A stretch of 64,000 nt of DNA from the NCBI GenBank assembly GCA_963383645.1, contig OY726557.1, forward strand, positions 123,368,723-123,432,722, given 5' to 3'. Below, one piece after another: positions 11,217 to 23,656 of the stretch. Position numbers and translations under genes: made by a program. The stretch's first letter is position 1; every line of letters starts with the position of its first letter. This DNA comes from Muscardinus avellanarius (taxonomy: Eukaryota; Chordata; Mammalia; Rodentia; Gliridae). The notes below the pieces were generated by a model that saw nothing but the letters and a program-made list of their open reading frames with translations, was not told the DNA's origin and made no database searches.

Positions 11217-11949
11217 CGAGCCTCCCATTTTCTAGCCTGTAAAATGGTCATGATAACCATGTTGTGCATTGTTGTGATGTTTCTCTGAGGTAGTGCTTGT
11301 GAGGTTGTGTGGCAGATTAGCTGTCCTTCAAGTGTCTGGTGTTAGTACCATCATTGCCAGCATCAGCAGCCTCACATTCAATCCACACATGGTTAGGGCA
11401 GGAGTGGGTACCTTATCACACAGTTTCTGTCTTTTCACAGCCACAAGTATATTGGAGGGTACCTCCTACCATGACACCCTGAACTCAAGGAGAGGAGGAC
11501 CAGGGTCACCTTGGGAGCAGCCTGAGACTTTGCAGAAGTGCCCTTGGCCATGCCAGCACCTCGGGGCCAGCCCTTCTAGAGAGACACATTGAAGGGGTCC
11601 CTCGTGAGAGCAGTGGCTTCTGCTTGAAGGACTTGAGGAGGAGGAAGATTGGGTATCCTGGGCATGGGGGTACCCGGAGGACCTCAAGGGCCATCCTCAG
11701 CTCTGTGGGCTCCTGGCTGACCCGCCCTGCTGTGTTGCCCTCTCTCTGCCTGCAGCCTCAGGTGACGAGGGAGTGCAGGGTGGCCCAGCAAGGACCTCAG
11801 GGCGAGGACAGCTTGCTCCATGTTCCCTCCTGAGCAGATATTCCTCTCTCTCCTGTCTGGTCTTTACCTCCCTTTGCTTCTCCCTTGTGTCCTTCCGCTG
11901 AGTGGCTGAGAGGCAGGAGTGCTGAGCGGGTTGGGGAGTGGTCTCTGGG

Positions 11950-12140
11950 GCCAGGATGCATGTTTGAGCCTGGGCTCTGCTACTTTCTAGTCTGGGACTC
12001 TGGATAAGTGACCAAAGCTCCAGGCCTCCGTGTTGCCCATCTATGAAATAGGAGTGGTCCTAACAACAGCTGCTGCCTGGGGCTTTTGTGAGGATCCAGT
12101 GAGTTAATGTGGGTAAACCACTCAGGATGGAATGCGAGCA
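11950..12140 (+). repeat. MIR element
   Basis: Contains the classic MIR order: gagcctgggctctgctactt, gggactctggataagtgacc, catctatgaaataggag, gaggatccagtgagttaatg. Confidence 0.7.
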
Positions 12141-14404
12141 CTAACACAAGTTGCAAGTTGCTGTCACAGTGCTTTACAGTTTACAAAGAGCCCTCACATG
12201 CGTTATCTCCCTTGACCTTTTCAGTGGCCTTGGGAACAGGCTGGCTGCATCCGCACTGCCTGCCCACACGCCCACTCTCACCTCCTCAGCTGCAGGAGTC
12301 ATCTGTAATCTGTAATCCAAGGAAGGACTCCAAATTCTCGTGGGGGGGGGGGTGCTGTCTCATTCACCTGGCACATTCCGCTGTCCCTGAATATGCATGA
12401 AGCTAGAGACATGGGGGTGCTTGCTTGGCAGAGCCCCTTTCCTGTGGCCATCTTTGCTGGGCCTTGCAGCCTCAGCCTTCCTCACTGGGATAGGAGCAAG
12501 GAGCTGAGTGGCAGCTGCTGGGGGCAGTGGGTCCTTGGGAGACAGTGCAGGTGGCTTGCCCTTCGCCACTGAGCATGGAGCCCTCCTCCTGCGGTTTGTC
12601 AGGAGGGCTGGAGTCTGGGGATGGCTCTCTGCTCCTTTCACTAGTAGGCGGCAGTTTCTTTCCTTGTACATGGGTTCACTGTTAACCAAGGGCCTTAGGA
12701 TGTTAAGGAGTGGGCTCTGGGGCCTGAATTCCTCACTCTCCTGTCCTGGGGAAGGCAGACAGTGGGAACAGGCCCTTGCCACCATTCTGGCTGCTGGCGT
12801 GGTGAGGTTGGTGCGCAGCGTGGATGTGAAAAGTATCGGCAGGCTGAGGACTGCAAAAGAGGCCCAGGACTGAAGGCGCCTCGGCAGACTGGTCGGATGT
12901 CCTGGCTGAGAAGTCGATCGTGTTCCCCAAACATTAGCAAGGCTCACTCTTCAGGGTAAATAGAGGAGGGCGGTCTGACCTTTTTGTGTTAAGCAAGACC
13001 TTTTGGAGACAAGGACTGACTCAGAGGCCCCCTCATTCCCACTCCACTGTGAGGGTGAGGAAACGGGGTGCCTGCCCTCTGGAGGCCCCCTTCTAGACAT
13101 GAGCCATCTCTCCTGTCCCTAAAGCCAATGCTGCCCCCTTGTGTCTTCAATCCAACCTTATATTCCAACCAGCAGAGCCTGTGTGCTACATCCCTCTGCC
13201 TCTCTTCTCTGCCCCAGCCACCTTCATTCCTTGATGGGCCTGGTCTTCTAACCAGGGGCCCTAGGCCTTGCTCAGTCATCCCCTGTGCACCCAGCACATC
13301 AGAGCAGCAGACAGGAGCGAGGGCTGTGCACTGAGCCAGGCTCTTCCCACTGGCTGCTTGAATCAGCCACCTCTCCTCTCACATAGATTGTAAGAGCCTT
13401 CTTTTGTACTGTTCTAACCTGTGCTGGCATTCTGTGAGGCTGAGGCCTTGAGATGGACCTGCAGCTCAGTTATGCTTTATTTATACACAGTTAGACCTTC
13501 TTTTTATTAGCAAAGATGTAGAGATGTCAGTCTAAATCATGTCCATCAGCCTCAACTCCGGAGCCCAGGCATTCTGTGACCCCATGTGAGGTTCCTGTGG
13601 GCCTGTCCTCTCTGTGTGGCGTCCCACCAGGACCCAGGTGATCCCAGAGCTTGTCGTCCAGGGGCTGAGCCTGCAGGAAGGCCAGCAGGTGGGATGGGGG
13701 AGAAGGTGAGCCCAGGAGGCAGGCACAAGGGTGGGTTGATGAAGTTTTACTGTAATTTGGAGCCTCTGCCTCCAAGGGAGGTTGTTTCTGAGTTGTTTTT
13801 ACAATAGAACTGGGTATTCTGGTCCATTTCACTGCTGTGTGGAATCAGAAATAATCTAACATGTTGCTGTATCATCTATGCTGGCTTTTCTTCCCCAGCA
13901 GCTTTACCCAGCAATTAAGTGAAATTATGTGACTCAGCATGGAAAGGTAACCACCAAAGGAGCTCTTCTCCCTGAATCCTCCTGTGTGCGAGCAGGCTCC
14001 TGGTGGCAGACTGGTGGTGGAAGAAGTCACCAGGGGACTGCAGCTGCTGCCGCCCCGGGTGGGATGCTGGCTGCTTATTGAGAGGAGAGAGATGGGTGGG
14101 GCTCGAGTTCTTTCCCATCATATGAGGTAGCTCTTTCCCATATGAGGTAGAGGAAGCAAATGGGATCTGTCCACTTTCTAAGCAAGAGAATATTCTAAAT
14201 GATCTTGAGTCAGAGACCTGGACAGCAGGGAAGTGAGGAGATGCCAGAGTCCCTGCTTCAGCAGTGGTGGTTTCTCAGGTGTCCTATCCCAGCGAGCCAG
14301 GTCCTGGGGCGAGGCAGGGCCTGGGACCTTAAGACGAGGAGCCTCCCCTCTAATGGAAATGCATAGAGTGTTCCTGAGCCTCCTCCCCAGCTCCACCCAA
14401 TTCT

Positions 14405-14594
14405 TTTTGCTTTAGTACTGAGGATTGAACCCAGGAGCTTTCTACCTCTGAGCTACACCCCAGCCCTTTTAATTTTTTTTTTAAACAGGGTCTCAACTAA
14501 GTTGCTGAAGGTCTCACTAAGTTTCTAAGGCTGATCTCAAATGTGTGATCCTTCTAGCTCACCCTCCAAGTACTAGGATTACAGACATGTGCCA
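14405..14594 (-). repeat. B1-ID SINE with 12-bp target-site duplication
   Basis: Reversed ID-like half (tactgaggattgaaccc, tctgagctacacccc), linker and B1-like half. The duplication ccacccaattct lies at 14393-14404 and 14595-14606. Confidence 0.88.
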
Positions 14595-16479
14595 CCACCC
14601 AATTCTGTCTTGCTTGCCCCTTGCCTAGCGATTCCTCCCTCTTCTCTCCCATACATGCCTCAAACTCTGTGGCCTGGAGACATTTATCACTTTCACTGCC
14701 TCCTAACCTCAATTCCCACCAGCCCCAGGCTGGAAGGAGAGAAAAAGGAATGTGTGAGAACTGGAAGGGTAGGAATAGGCAGGGGTGAAGGGGCCTGTGG
14801 GGGGGAAGGGGGACTCTGAGATAGAGTTCCTTGGTTCAGCCTGCAGACAAAAGCGCCCTGTGTCACCTCAAAGGCTCTGTGTGTGCTTGGCCCTCGACTT
14901 TGGGCCAGTGCCTGCTGTAGCACTGAGATTTATCAAGCTGGGTATGGGGCCAAGAGGCACGGGGTAGGGGATGTGCTGGGGGTGGCTGATGTGGTCAGGA
15001 CCCAGCGGGAGCTTGGAGGAGAACAAGGCCGGTGCATTTTCCCAGTACATGACAGTCTTTTTTTTTTTTTAGCACACTGGAACTTGATCAGGAGTATTTT
15101 TTTGGAGTGCAGAGATAGGCCTTGGCTTTTCGGTGTGAACTTTGGGACTCTCTGCAGTCTAGTTCAGCCATCTCAGCCTGCCCAGCCTCCAGACTTCCCT
15201 CAGACAGGTCAGTCACTGTTTTGGAAACGGCAACATGAGTGGGCTGCCATTGCAGCCCTTCTGTACCACACAGACGTGTAGTACAGAGGGCAGCCCTCCC
15301 TCCTGCTGAACTGAGTCCAGACCCTCTCGGGAGTGCCTTGGGGTTCCTCCTGAGCTGGGACTAGCCTGACTGTTGCTCCTTTCCATTTCCCTGCTTGCTT
15401 TCCCCCATCCTGTGGCCTCTGCCACCATGCCTTCCTCTTCTCTTTGCCAATCAGAATCTTCAAGGTTCAGTCAAAACTTCCATGGGAGCCTCCAGAGTTT
15501 CCCATTGCACCCCACCCTTCTCCCGTTCCCCACACTTATGCACAGTCTCCACCTCTTAGGAGATTGTCTTCACGCCTGCCCACCTGTCAGAGCTCCTTGC
15601 TGCCAACCCTGCCTCTCCCCAGCAGCTAAGGCTGCGTGTGGCTGACCCATAGGCCTTTTGCAGACCCAGGATGGCACAGCACCTCCTAGGATTCCTTGTT
15701 TGTCGAATCTGTGAACCCAGGCATCTGTAGAGAGGGTTGTGGGAGGCTGAGGGTCCTGAGCTGCTGCACCACGCCTACTCCAGAAGGGCCCCCCTTGCCT
15801 AACAGCCTCTGTGGCTAGAGCTGAGAAGCGCAGCCCACTGTCCTTCCCTCTGGCACTTCTGATCAAGTATTCACATCAAGGCCCCTAGGATTTGAAGGCT
15901 TTTAAAAGTGTCTGTTTTTTTAGTCTGGTTTCATCCTCCAGATCCAGAGTCCAGCCTCCCTGCTGGCTGCAAGGAACAGAAGGATCAGATATAATTTAAA
16001 GATATAATTTGCAGATGGGAGTTGGTTCGGGAAGTCGCAATAAACAAGCCAAAATTTTAAAAAAAGATGTAAGATTTTACATGTAACGGGTGCACAATAT
16101 TTATTTAATACTTTGAAAAAAATGTACCTAAGAAAATATGATTGCATGAATTGTTGAAGGAACTTTCCACTGTAAAAATAATTGATCCCAGATTTGTTCT
16201 AACAGTGCTTGGCTTACGAGAAGGAAGGAAAATACCCAGACCAGTCACCATGTCTCTTTATATAGCAAACACTATCTAAAAAGCCCAAAACTAAAAAGCT
16301 GTGGCAAAACACTGGATTATGTGTTCTGTAAAGAGAATTGAAGCAGACGCTCTGTCAGAGTGAAATCTGATTGACTGCACCCGGCAGACCCTTCTCTAGT
16401 GGGCCCCGTGGGTTGGGAAGCCCAACCTGAGACTCCTGCTTCAAGCCCAGGACCCTCAAGAGGGATAAATGGCTCCAGG

Positions 16480-16800
16480 TTGGTGTCTGCCACCCTCAGT
16501 CTCCATGAACAATTACAATACATTCTCTCTGGAGGAGACTATCATTTTAAGACTCTCAGTTTCCCACAGGTTAAGTCTAGCAACTGGGAGTTCAAAGTCA
16601 AAGGTTATCAGACACAGAAAAACAGAGTCACTATTGCTTGAAAGACAGAGAAACAAGTGGATTTAGACTCCCAAGGATTTAAGATTTTGGAATTATCAGA
16701 TAAAAATTATACAATAACTATATAGGAAATATTGAAAGAAATAAAAGGTAGATCCTAAAAATGAACAGGCAATGAAGACTGACCAAATGACCAAATAACT
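16480..16800. repeat. Probable old L1M/HAL1-like remnant
   Basis: The AT-rich text ggaattatcagataaaaattatac and ggaaatattgaaagaaataaaag recalls 5' parts of old L1M/HAL1 elements. No frame is preserved, and the family call is tentative. Confidence 0.3.
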
Positions 16801-16877
16801 GAAAAAAGAACCCTTAATTATTTGCTGCTTGGGTCTCTCTGGAGGGGTGCCTGAGTGTTCTTAAAATCAGGTAGTGA

Positions 16878-17113
16878 GCCGGGCGTGGTGGTGCACGCTT
16901 GTAATCCATTTGGGAGGCTGAGACCGGAGGATCGCGGTTCACAGTCAACCTCAGCTCCTTAGTAAGGCCCTCTGCAATTTAGTGAGACCCTGTTTCAAAA
17001 TAAGGAATAAAAAAATAGGGCAGGGGGTGTAACTCGAAGGTTGAATGCCTCTGGGTTCCATCCCCAGACCCGCAAAAAAAAAAAACAAAACAAAACAAAA
17101 AAAAAAACAAAAA
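16878..17113 (+). repeat. Full-length B1-ID composite SINE (+)
   Basis: gccgggcgtggtggtgcacg, gaggatcgcggttc, linker agtgagaccctgtttcaaaa, then ID-like gggggtgtaactcg...ggttccatccccag and an A-rich tail. Flanks show an imperfect duplication (caggtagtga / caggcagtga). It is a good example of the composite layout. Confidence 0.92.
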
Positions 17114-17618
17114 CCAGGCAGTGAACTTTCTCAGAACATGTACTCTGAGTGGGTAGAGGAGGACCAGGGGAAGCTGTGGTCCTTTTATCACCCAGTAGGT
17201 ATTGGGAGTGACATACTATCACTTCTGCCATGTTATGGTCATTGTCTAGCCCTGATTCGTACAGAAGGAATCAACTTCACAAGGGTCTGACACCCAGAGG
17301 CCTTGGGACTGTCCTAAAAGCCGACTGCTACACACGGGCAGAGCTATTGTTCTCACAAAGCACAAGTACAAATATCTACAAGATTAAAAAAAAAAGAACA
17401 ACCAAAATATTATACAACAATAGCATATATATATCAGAAGGGGCTGATTTGTATTGCTTTATTTTCAGAGCATCGTGCCTAGTAATGATTATAGCTCTTA
17501 GCTTTGAACTTTAGAAATCTTTGTTGAGTACATATGGTAAATTCTAAAGGTAACCACTAAAATATTAGAAAGAGATTGTACAATTTCTAAATCAGTAGAA
17601 AAAGTGAATGGGAGAGAG

Positions 17619-17638
17619 AGAAGAAAGAAGAGAAGAGA

Positions 17639-17690
<52 letters not shown>

Positions 17691-17741
17691 TGAATAGGTA
17701 GGTAGGTAGGTAGGTAGGTAGGTAGGTAGGTAGGTAGGTAC
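17619..17741. repeat. Compound microsatellite (AGAGA/AG)n then (GGTA)n
   Basis: A purine-only AG tract of about 70 bases, a short break (tatgaa), then about eleven GGTA units. A G run follows at about 17751-17761. Confidence 0.93.
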
Positions 17742-18140
17742 AGGAAAAGTTGGGGGGGGGGATAGCAAAAATCAGACCAAATGAATCAATAGTAATAATA
17801 AATGAAGTTAATCTGATGATTATTAGAGGTTGTGAAGTTGCATTTTCAACTATATATTCAGCTTTTTTCTATTTATAAGATGCACACATAACACATAAGA
17901 ACACAGAAAGTTAGAAAGTAAAATAGAATTCAAGACAGAGGATCATTGTATAATTCTAAAAGACTCAACTCAGGATAATAAGACAACTCTAAACTTATCG
18001 TTCGAATTTTGTAAGAAACTCAGGGATAACTTTCTAAATCCTCCTTATGGTGGATTTTAAGGTACCTGTTTCAATTTTGGTAACTAACTCAGTCAAAATC
18101 ATGAAAAAGCATAGAAATTTGAACAAAGCAGTTAATCATC

Positions 18141-18142
<2 letters not shown>

Positions 18143-18193
<51 letters not shown>
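18143..18193. repeat. (TG)n microsatellite
   Basis: About 25 TG units directly abutting the reversed ID-like element, consistent with expansion from the tail of that SINE. Confidence 0.93.
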
Positions 18194-18195
<2 letters not shown>

Positions 18196-18197
<2 letters not shown>

Positions 18198-18264
18198 GGA
18201 GGTCAAACCTGGGGCCTTGTGTGCGTGAGGCAAGTGTTCTACCACTGAGGTATAAACTCAGCCC
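18196..18264 (-). repeat. ID-family SINE (tRNA-derived), antisense
   Basis: The + strand gaggtcaaacctggggcc, gaggcaagtgttctaccactgaggtataaactcagccc is the reverse complement of an ID element (gggctgag...ggtagaacacttgcctc...). The (TG)n at its left corresponds to its tail. Confidence 0.75.
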
Positions 18265-18692
18265 AATATTAATTTAATGAGCATATAGAACTTTCATCCC
18301 AACAATAAAGAAATCTACAGTCTTCTAAGCATACCTAAAATCTATTTTCTAGCTGCATTATACTGTGCTAACTATAGGTGCAGTGTTGTACAGCAGATCT
18401 CAAGAATGTATTTTATACCTGTTGATTAGGAACTTTGTTAAAAGAAGAGCATGAGGGGAAGCTTATATATATTGTATGTTCTGCATTTTAGGATACTGGT
18501 TAAACTCTGGGAGAGAGGTAAATGCAGCAGTATTGTAACATTCTAGTTTTTAAGTAACTTGTTTATGGCTGCTTTATTACTACCCTTCAGTGTGTGTGCT
18601 ACATGTGTTTTTATGCATATGACATACATGTAAACTTTAAAAGAAATGCAGATGTGAAATGAGATAGCATTGCAAACAAAAGACCGCCTTTT

Positions 18693-18905
18693 TTTTTTTT
18701 TTTTTTTTGCGAGTCTGGGGATGGAACCAGGGGCATTCAACCTTCTAGCTACACCCCCTGCCCTATTTTTTATTCTTTATTTTGAAACAGGTTCTCACTA
18801 AGTTGCAGAGGGCCTTACTAAATAGCTGAGGGTGTCTGCGAACCGCAATCCTCTGGTTTCAGCCTCCCAAAAGCTGGAATTACAAGTGTGCACCACCACG
18901 CCTGG
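18693..18905 (-). repeat. B1-ID SINE, one of two insertions at the same target
   Basis: T run, gcgagtctggggatggaacc, linker and cgcctggcc. The left flank caaaagaccgcctttt recurs in shortened form at the right junction (ccaaagactgc, 18906-18916) and again at 19097-19112. Confidence 0.88.
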
Positions 18906-18916
18906 CCCCAAAGACT

Positions 18917-18917
18917 G

Positions 18918-18969
<52 letters not shown>

Positions 18970-19096
18970 AATCAAGCATGGGATTGATGGAGGGGGAGGG
19001 AATGGGATGGGGATTGGATGAGGGCTAATTGGATGATGTGTGCTTGTATATCCTCTCAAGTCTTGTATTCCAATGTAATATATTATTACAATGCAC
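18917..19096. repeat. (AC)n microsatellite plus unidentified inserted segment
   Basis: A pure AC run (about 18920-18968) is followed by G-rich then AT-rich sequence ending attacaatgcac. The segment is bracketed by ccaaagactgc and ccaaaagactgc, which suggests it entered as a separate insertion. Confidence 0.6.
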
Positions 19097-20114
19097 CAAA
19101 AGACTGCCTTTTGATAAAGGCATTTTAAGTTTCCTGGACTTTCCTGGGCCCTGGGTGTAGTTGTACTGACCCCTGATGGTTGGGAGGTGAAAGGCAGCCA
19201 GAGTGGCTTAGCCAGGGTCTGGGGAAAGCCACACTGCTGACTACTCTCAGACCAAGCAGATGCCTGGGGCATGGCCATTCTCACCCCACGTGGGAAGAGG
19301 CATATATCCTTGGGCTTTCCTGAGCCAGATTCCTGTCCCTTCCCTCTGGTTCTGTATCACCGTCCTTTAAGCCCAAGAGTGAGCATACAACTTCACCAAA
19401 ATCTGACTCTGCCTTCTACTTTCACCTCATGGCCCATCACAGAGCCCACTCACCAGATGCCAGCACTCCAGCACTCCTGAGCAAAGTTCAGCATCTCCTG
19501 GGGAAGGAGAAGCCAGGCACTGTTACTCAGAACGCCAGATTCCTTCTGTTAAGTCATTTTTGGGAAACTTTCTTCCAGCTCTCGACTTGGGGCCTTCAGA
19601 AGAGAGGCTTCCTCTGAAGTGGAGAGCTGTCCACTGTCAGGGTTTCCAGAAAATCTAGTGGCCAGCCAGTGTCCCTTCCCACCTGCTGGCTGGATAAGAG
19701 GGATGTTGATTTACTGCCCACCTCCGAACTGATATAAAAAAGAATTTCTGATGGGGGTGTTGGCTATGGGAAGAAGCCAGGAAGCCTCACATCTTAACAA
19801 ACTAGAGATGGCCACAGAGGGGAGCCTGGAGAGGACACAGATGATCTCTCACGGTCCTCAGGCTCCGGAAGCTTTTCTGATTCTGTTGTATTTGTTGAGT
19901 TGATGCGCACAGAGTGCTTTGTTAAAGATTCTGATGAATCTCGATTGCTTGGGTATGGGTGGTTCAGACTACCAGACTGAGGATGCTCAGTGCAGCCGGC
20001 AGTTTGACGTGGCCTGGGTCAGCCTGATGGTGTGTGTGTGGTGGTGGTGGGTGGTGGTGTGTGGAGGGATCCTGTCCAGGGAATAGCATCTTCCTCTCTC
20101 TGCCCCCAGACACC

Positions 20115-22777
20115 ATGGAGATGGAGGTGGTGTTCATCTTCCTCTGCAGCCTGCTGGCTCCCATGGTCCTGGCCAGTGGTAAGTACCCTTGGGATAAGGC
20201 TGTGCCACGATGACAGCCCCAGCTCTTTCTGGAGGAAGATTTTGGCGCTTTGGGACATGAGAATTGGGGAGAGAGTTCTTGGGTTCTTTGAGTCTGGCCA
20301 GAGGCCCCTCCCTGAAGTCAGCAACAAAGAAAGTTCTGGAAGATAGCAGACATTCACAGACCCTAACCCAGCCTGCCCACCTTTCCCTACATGGGTCCTG
20401 TTAGGTCTACTTCTAAACCCTCTCAACCCTCCAGACCCTATCAGCCTTTTGACTTGCACATCAGTATCTAAACCATTATTAACCAATTCTGGCCTCATGC
20501 CTCATAAGGCCTTCCTTGGCCTCAGTTTCCCCTCTCTGGGGCTCTGAGCCATGCCTGTCCTTGGTCTCAGGTTGACCTTAAACCCAACAGGCCCGCCTGC
20601 CCCTGCATTTCCAGTATCCCTGCTTCCTGGGTCCTGCTCCTGGAATCCCTTGATGGGTCTGAGGTCTGAGGTGGGATGGGATATCCCACAATGGGCAGCT
20701 GTCTTCCTTTTGACCACGTTACTTCTGTTTACTTCTGTAGCCGCTGAGCAGGAGAAGGAAAAGGACCCTTTCCACTATGGTGAGTGGCCTTGGTGACCTG
20801 GGGTGTGGGAGTGGGGGACTGGGGTGCAGTCCATCGAGGAGGGACAGGATGCTCTCCCGGCCCTGCCTCACCTCCATCTCTCCCTGACTTCTTTGGCAGA
20901 CTACCATACCCTGAGGATTGGGGGATTGGTGTTTGCTGTGATCCTCTTCTCCGTTGGGATCCTCCTTATCCTAAGTAAGTTTCTTTGTTTCTTGTCCACT
21001 GTGGCCACCAGGCAGGTGGAGGACAGTGTAAAAGCTTAGCCATTCTGTGTCTGGGAGAGGGAGGGAAGCATCTGCCCTCACTGTTGTCTCCAGGACCTAA
21101 TACAAGACTAGGCTCATAGCAAGTGCTCAGCAAGACAGCAAAGCATGAACAAAGGAGAGGCAGCTGACAGCGAGAATAGACAGGCTGAGTGGCAGGTGGC
21201 TCTCCCCGCCCTGCACCCACTGGGCACCAGCAGACAGCCACCGGAAATAGGAGGGAGGTGCTCCAGAGAGTGCTCCCAGGGATGTGCCCCGAGTCTGCTT
21301 TCCCCACCTGAGCCTGGTCTGCGCGGAGCCCTTGTGCATTGCGTGATCAAGTGCATGGTGGGGTGTAGACACCGCCTGCCTTGGTCCCAGATGAATCCTG
21401 CCCCAACCCAAGACTACTGCGGACGGCTGTGTGAGAGTGTACTGCCCAGGCCTGGAGTGCCACGTGGCCCCCACCCTGCAGGTTCTCAGGGCAGCCCTGC
21501 TGTAGCCAGGTGGGAGCAGGCCTAAGACAGTGTCTTTGCCTTTTAGGTCGCAGGTGCAAGTGTGGTTTCAGCCAGAAGCCCCGGTAAGGAGACCATGGTA
21601 TGGGGGGGGGGTGGCCTAGGGGACAGGGAGGGGCCTCCAGTGCTATTCTCTTGGGTTCTTGTCTCAGAAAATGTGAGGGGCAGGGGTGTGAATCTGAGGG
21701 CTGCCAGGAGACTGAGGCAGACGAGAAGTCAGACATTGAGAGCCATCCTCTGACTTGTGTGGGTAACGGGCCACCTACGAAAGAAAGTGCTGGACCCTTG
21801 TCTGGGAGGCAGCCGGGCCTGGGGGAAGGGAAGCAGAGGGCCTCCTGTTCTCTCCTGAGGTCTAGGTCCTTTCTATGGGACCCAAGACATCATCCCTGCT
21901 TCCCACCTGTCTATGGGGCTCTTTGAGCCAAATATGGGCACGTCCCTTTAGTCCACCTGTTCCTCCAAAAGCATCTCTGGCTCTCAGAACCCCAGTTCTG
22001 CAACAGGGCATACCTAAGTCTCCAGGGCTCCAGGACACTCTTCCTGGTGCTTAGTCCTCTTAGGGGCCCAAGCTGAAGGGCTGGTCGCTCCTCTGACTCT
22101 GTCCCATTCCGTCCTGATGTCTCCCTTGACCCCATGTCCCCCATGGTGGAAAGCAATGAAATGCCTCAGATGGGACGGCTCCCGGGTGGCCCTGCTGCAG
22201 CAGGGAGGGTGGTGATGCTCTGAGTTTGTCCTGGAGCCTTCTGACAGGCTATTTGTCCCTTCTTCTCTCAGGGCTCCAGGGGACGAGGAAGCCCAGGTGG
22301 AAAACCTCATCACCGCAAACGGTAATGTCCCTGCCACCTGCCCGCGTGGAGCAGAGCGGAGGGCCCTTATCTGACCCAGGGAGGGATGTCGCCAGGTGCC
22401 ACAGCCCCTTACCAGATGTGCCCTGTGCTGCCAGGATGGGGCTCGCCAGGGCTGCTGTGATGCTGCCCCTCTCCTGCACCAAGCAGGCCTCCACTAGCAG
22501 CTGTCACTATTTGCAGAGAACCTGCTTTGTGCGCAGCACAGATGTCCCCATGTTCGGTGTGCTCCCTGCCCCATGTGGTAGGGGTCTTACAGCCGGGAGA
22601 CCCATGCAGATTCCCATGCCCAGCACACGACACAGTGAGGAGTGTCCCCCAGGCAGTGTGACTTGAAATACTACATCAGGCAGGGGGCAGCTGGCATGGC
22701 CAGCCCTGGAGAGATCCAGACACTACAGGCTTCTGATTTTCTCTCCAGCAGTGGAGCCCCAGAAAGCGGAGAACTGA
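20115..22777 (+). CDS. FXYD6: FXYD6, phosphohippolin (six coding exons, 97 aa)
   Basis: FXYD6 is a regulatory subunit that associates with Na+/K+-ATPase alpha-beta complexes and tunes ion affinity, mainly in brain and inner ear. Coding exons are 20115-20178, 20741-20779, 20900-20974, 21547-21583, 22272-22321 and 22749-22777, all bounded by GT-AG; together they give 294 nt, 97 aa and stop. The layout is a signal peptide (1-20, core [14 protein letters not shown]), an acidic ectodomain, the family motif PFHYD (31-35, aspartate split between exons), a conserved glycine pair (42-43), a membrane helix (about 43-59), a basic SRRCKC stop-transfer (60-65), and the FXYD6-specific tail ending EPQKAEN. 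Human FXYD6 is 95 aa. The two extra residues come from a duplicated ATGGAG at the start, so M1 or M3 could initiate. Both ATGs have good Kozak contexts. The tail and FXYD region are near-identical to human from memory, so the identification is secure. Confidence 0.96.
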
Positions 22778-22798
22778 AGCACAGCCTTCGGTGGGAAG
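22778..22798 (+). other. FXYD6: FXYD6 3'UTR start in the stop-codon exon
   Basis: The stop codon TGA (22775-22777) is followed by 21 bases and a donor (gtgggaag|gtaaga). The human mRNA, as I recall it, also splices shortly after the stop into one last 3'UTR exon. An intron 21 nt after the stop is too close to trigger nonsense-mediated decay under the usual 50-55 nt rule. Confidence 0.7.
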
Positions 22799-23027
22799 GT
22801 AAGACACCCTGGTCCCTCTGGTCCCCATCACTTTCCTCATCCAGCCCAGGTGGAAGGAACAGCAGGGCAGTCAGCCCCAGAAACACCAGGGGTCCCACAT
22901 CTGTACACAGCCCGGAGGCCTTCCCCGCTGCTGCACAGGCGGGATTAGAGGGAGGGAGCGAAAAGCTCGCAGTGTCATAGGAACATGAAGAAAATGGCTT
23001 CCAATAAGGAATCAGAAAGTACTTAGG

Positions 23028-23226
23028 CCGGGCATGGTGGCACAGGTTTGTAATCCCCGCGCTTGGGAGGCGGAGACAGGAGGATCGCGCAGGTTCGAAG
23101 CCAGCCGGGCTGGCTTAAGAGACCCTGTTTCCAAAAATAAAATAAAATAGGTTAGGTCTGGGAGTGTAGCCCGGAGGTAGAAGGGTTTCCAGGAACCCCA
23201 GTACTACCAAAAAGAAAAAAAAAAAG
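23028..23226 (+). repeat. SINE of the second squirrel subfamily, perfect 14-bp target-site duplication
   Basis: gccgggcatggtggcacagg, ggcttaagagaccctgtttcc, then the variant right half gtctgggagtgtagcccgg and an A-rich tail. The duplication agaaagtacttagg lies at 23014-23027 and 23227-23240. It sits in the last FXYD6 intron. Confidence 0.92.
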
Positions 23227-23656
23227 AGAAAGTACTTAGGATTTCCCATCTGGCTCAAAAGCAGGCCAGATTGTTTATGGCCCCTACACCTGGGGGCCTT
23301 TGGGTATCGGTGTCTACTGCTCATCATGGGACAGGAGAATGAGCCATGACAAAGACTTTCCAGTCTTTAGAGTTCTGCCACACACACTGCCAGAAATAAA
23401 CAGGACACATGGGACTGACCCCCTTCTATAGGTGAAGACAGGTCGGAAAAAGAGCCATTGGACACTAGGAGACAGGCTTTGTGGCGAACATGGCTCTCTG
23501 CGGCTGTAAGTTTGGGTCAGCTCACTATATCCTGTGCTGTGTCCCTTTGTAGCTGACCTTGGAACATATTCAAGTGAAAAACCAGTCTCCTGACTTTTAT
23601 TTCCCCATTATAAACAAGATGACTTTATCCCTAATTGTAAATTGAAAGAGATTTCT

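Larger units (their letters stand above)
139..20109 (+). other. FXYD6: FXYD6 intron 1 (about 20 kb)
   Basis: The donor is gtgagc at 139 and the acceptor is tgcccccag ending at 20109. The intron holds a 30-bp minisatellite, CA-rich and TG/AG microsatellites, MIR fragments, two antisense L1M remnant zones, about nine young SINEs and an AT-rich, L1-like stretch at 16.1-18.6 kb. The remaining unique parts have open frames of up to about 195 codons, but these lack recognisable domains, and I see no further FXYD6 coding exon. Confidence 0.7.

Noticed and set aside
12360..12947. Minus-strand frame of 195 codons in FXYD6 intron 1
   Set aside because: Low-complexity Ser/Pro/Arg composition with no recognisable motif and no nearby promoter. 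It is expected by chance in GC-rich intron.
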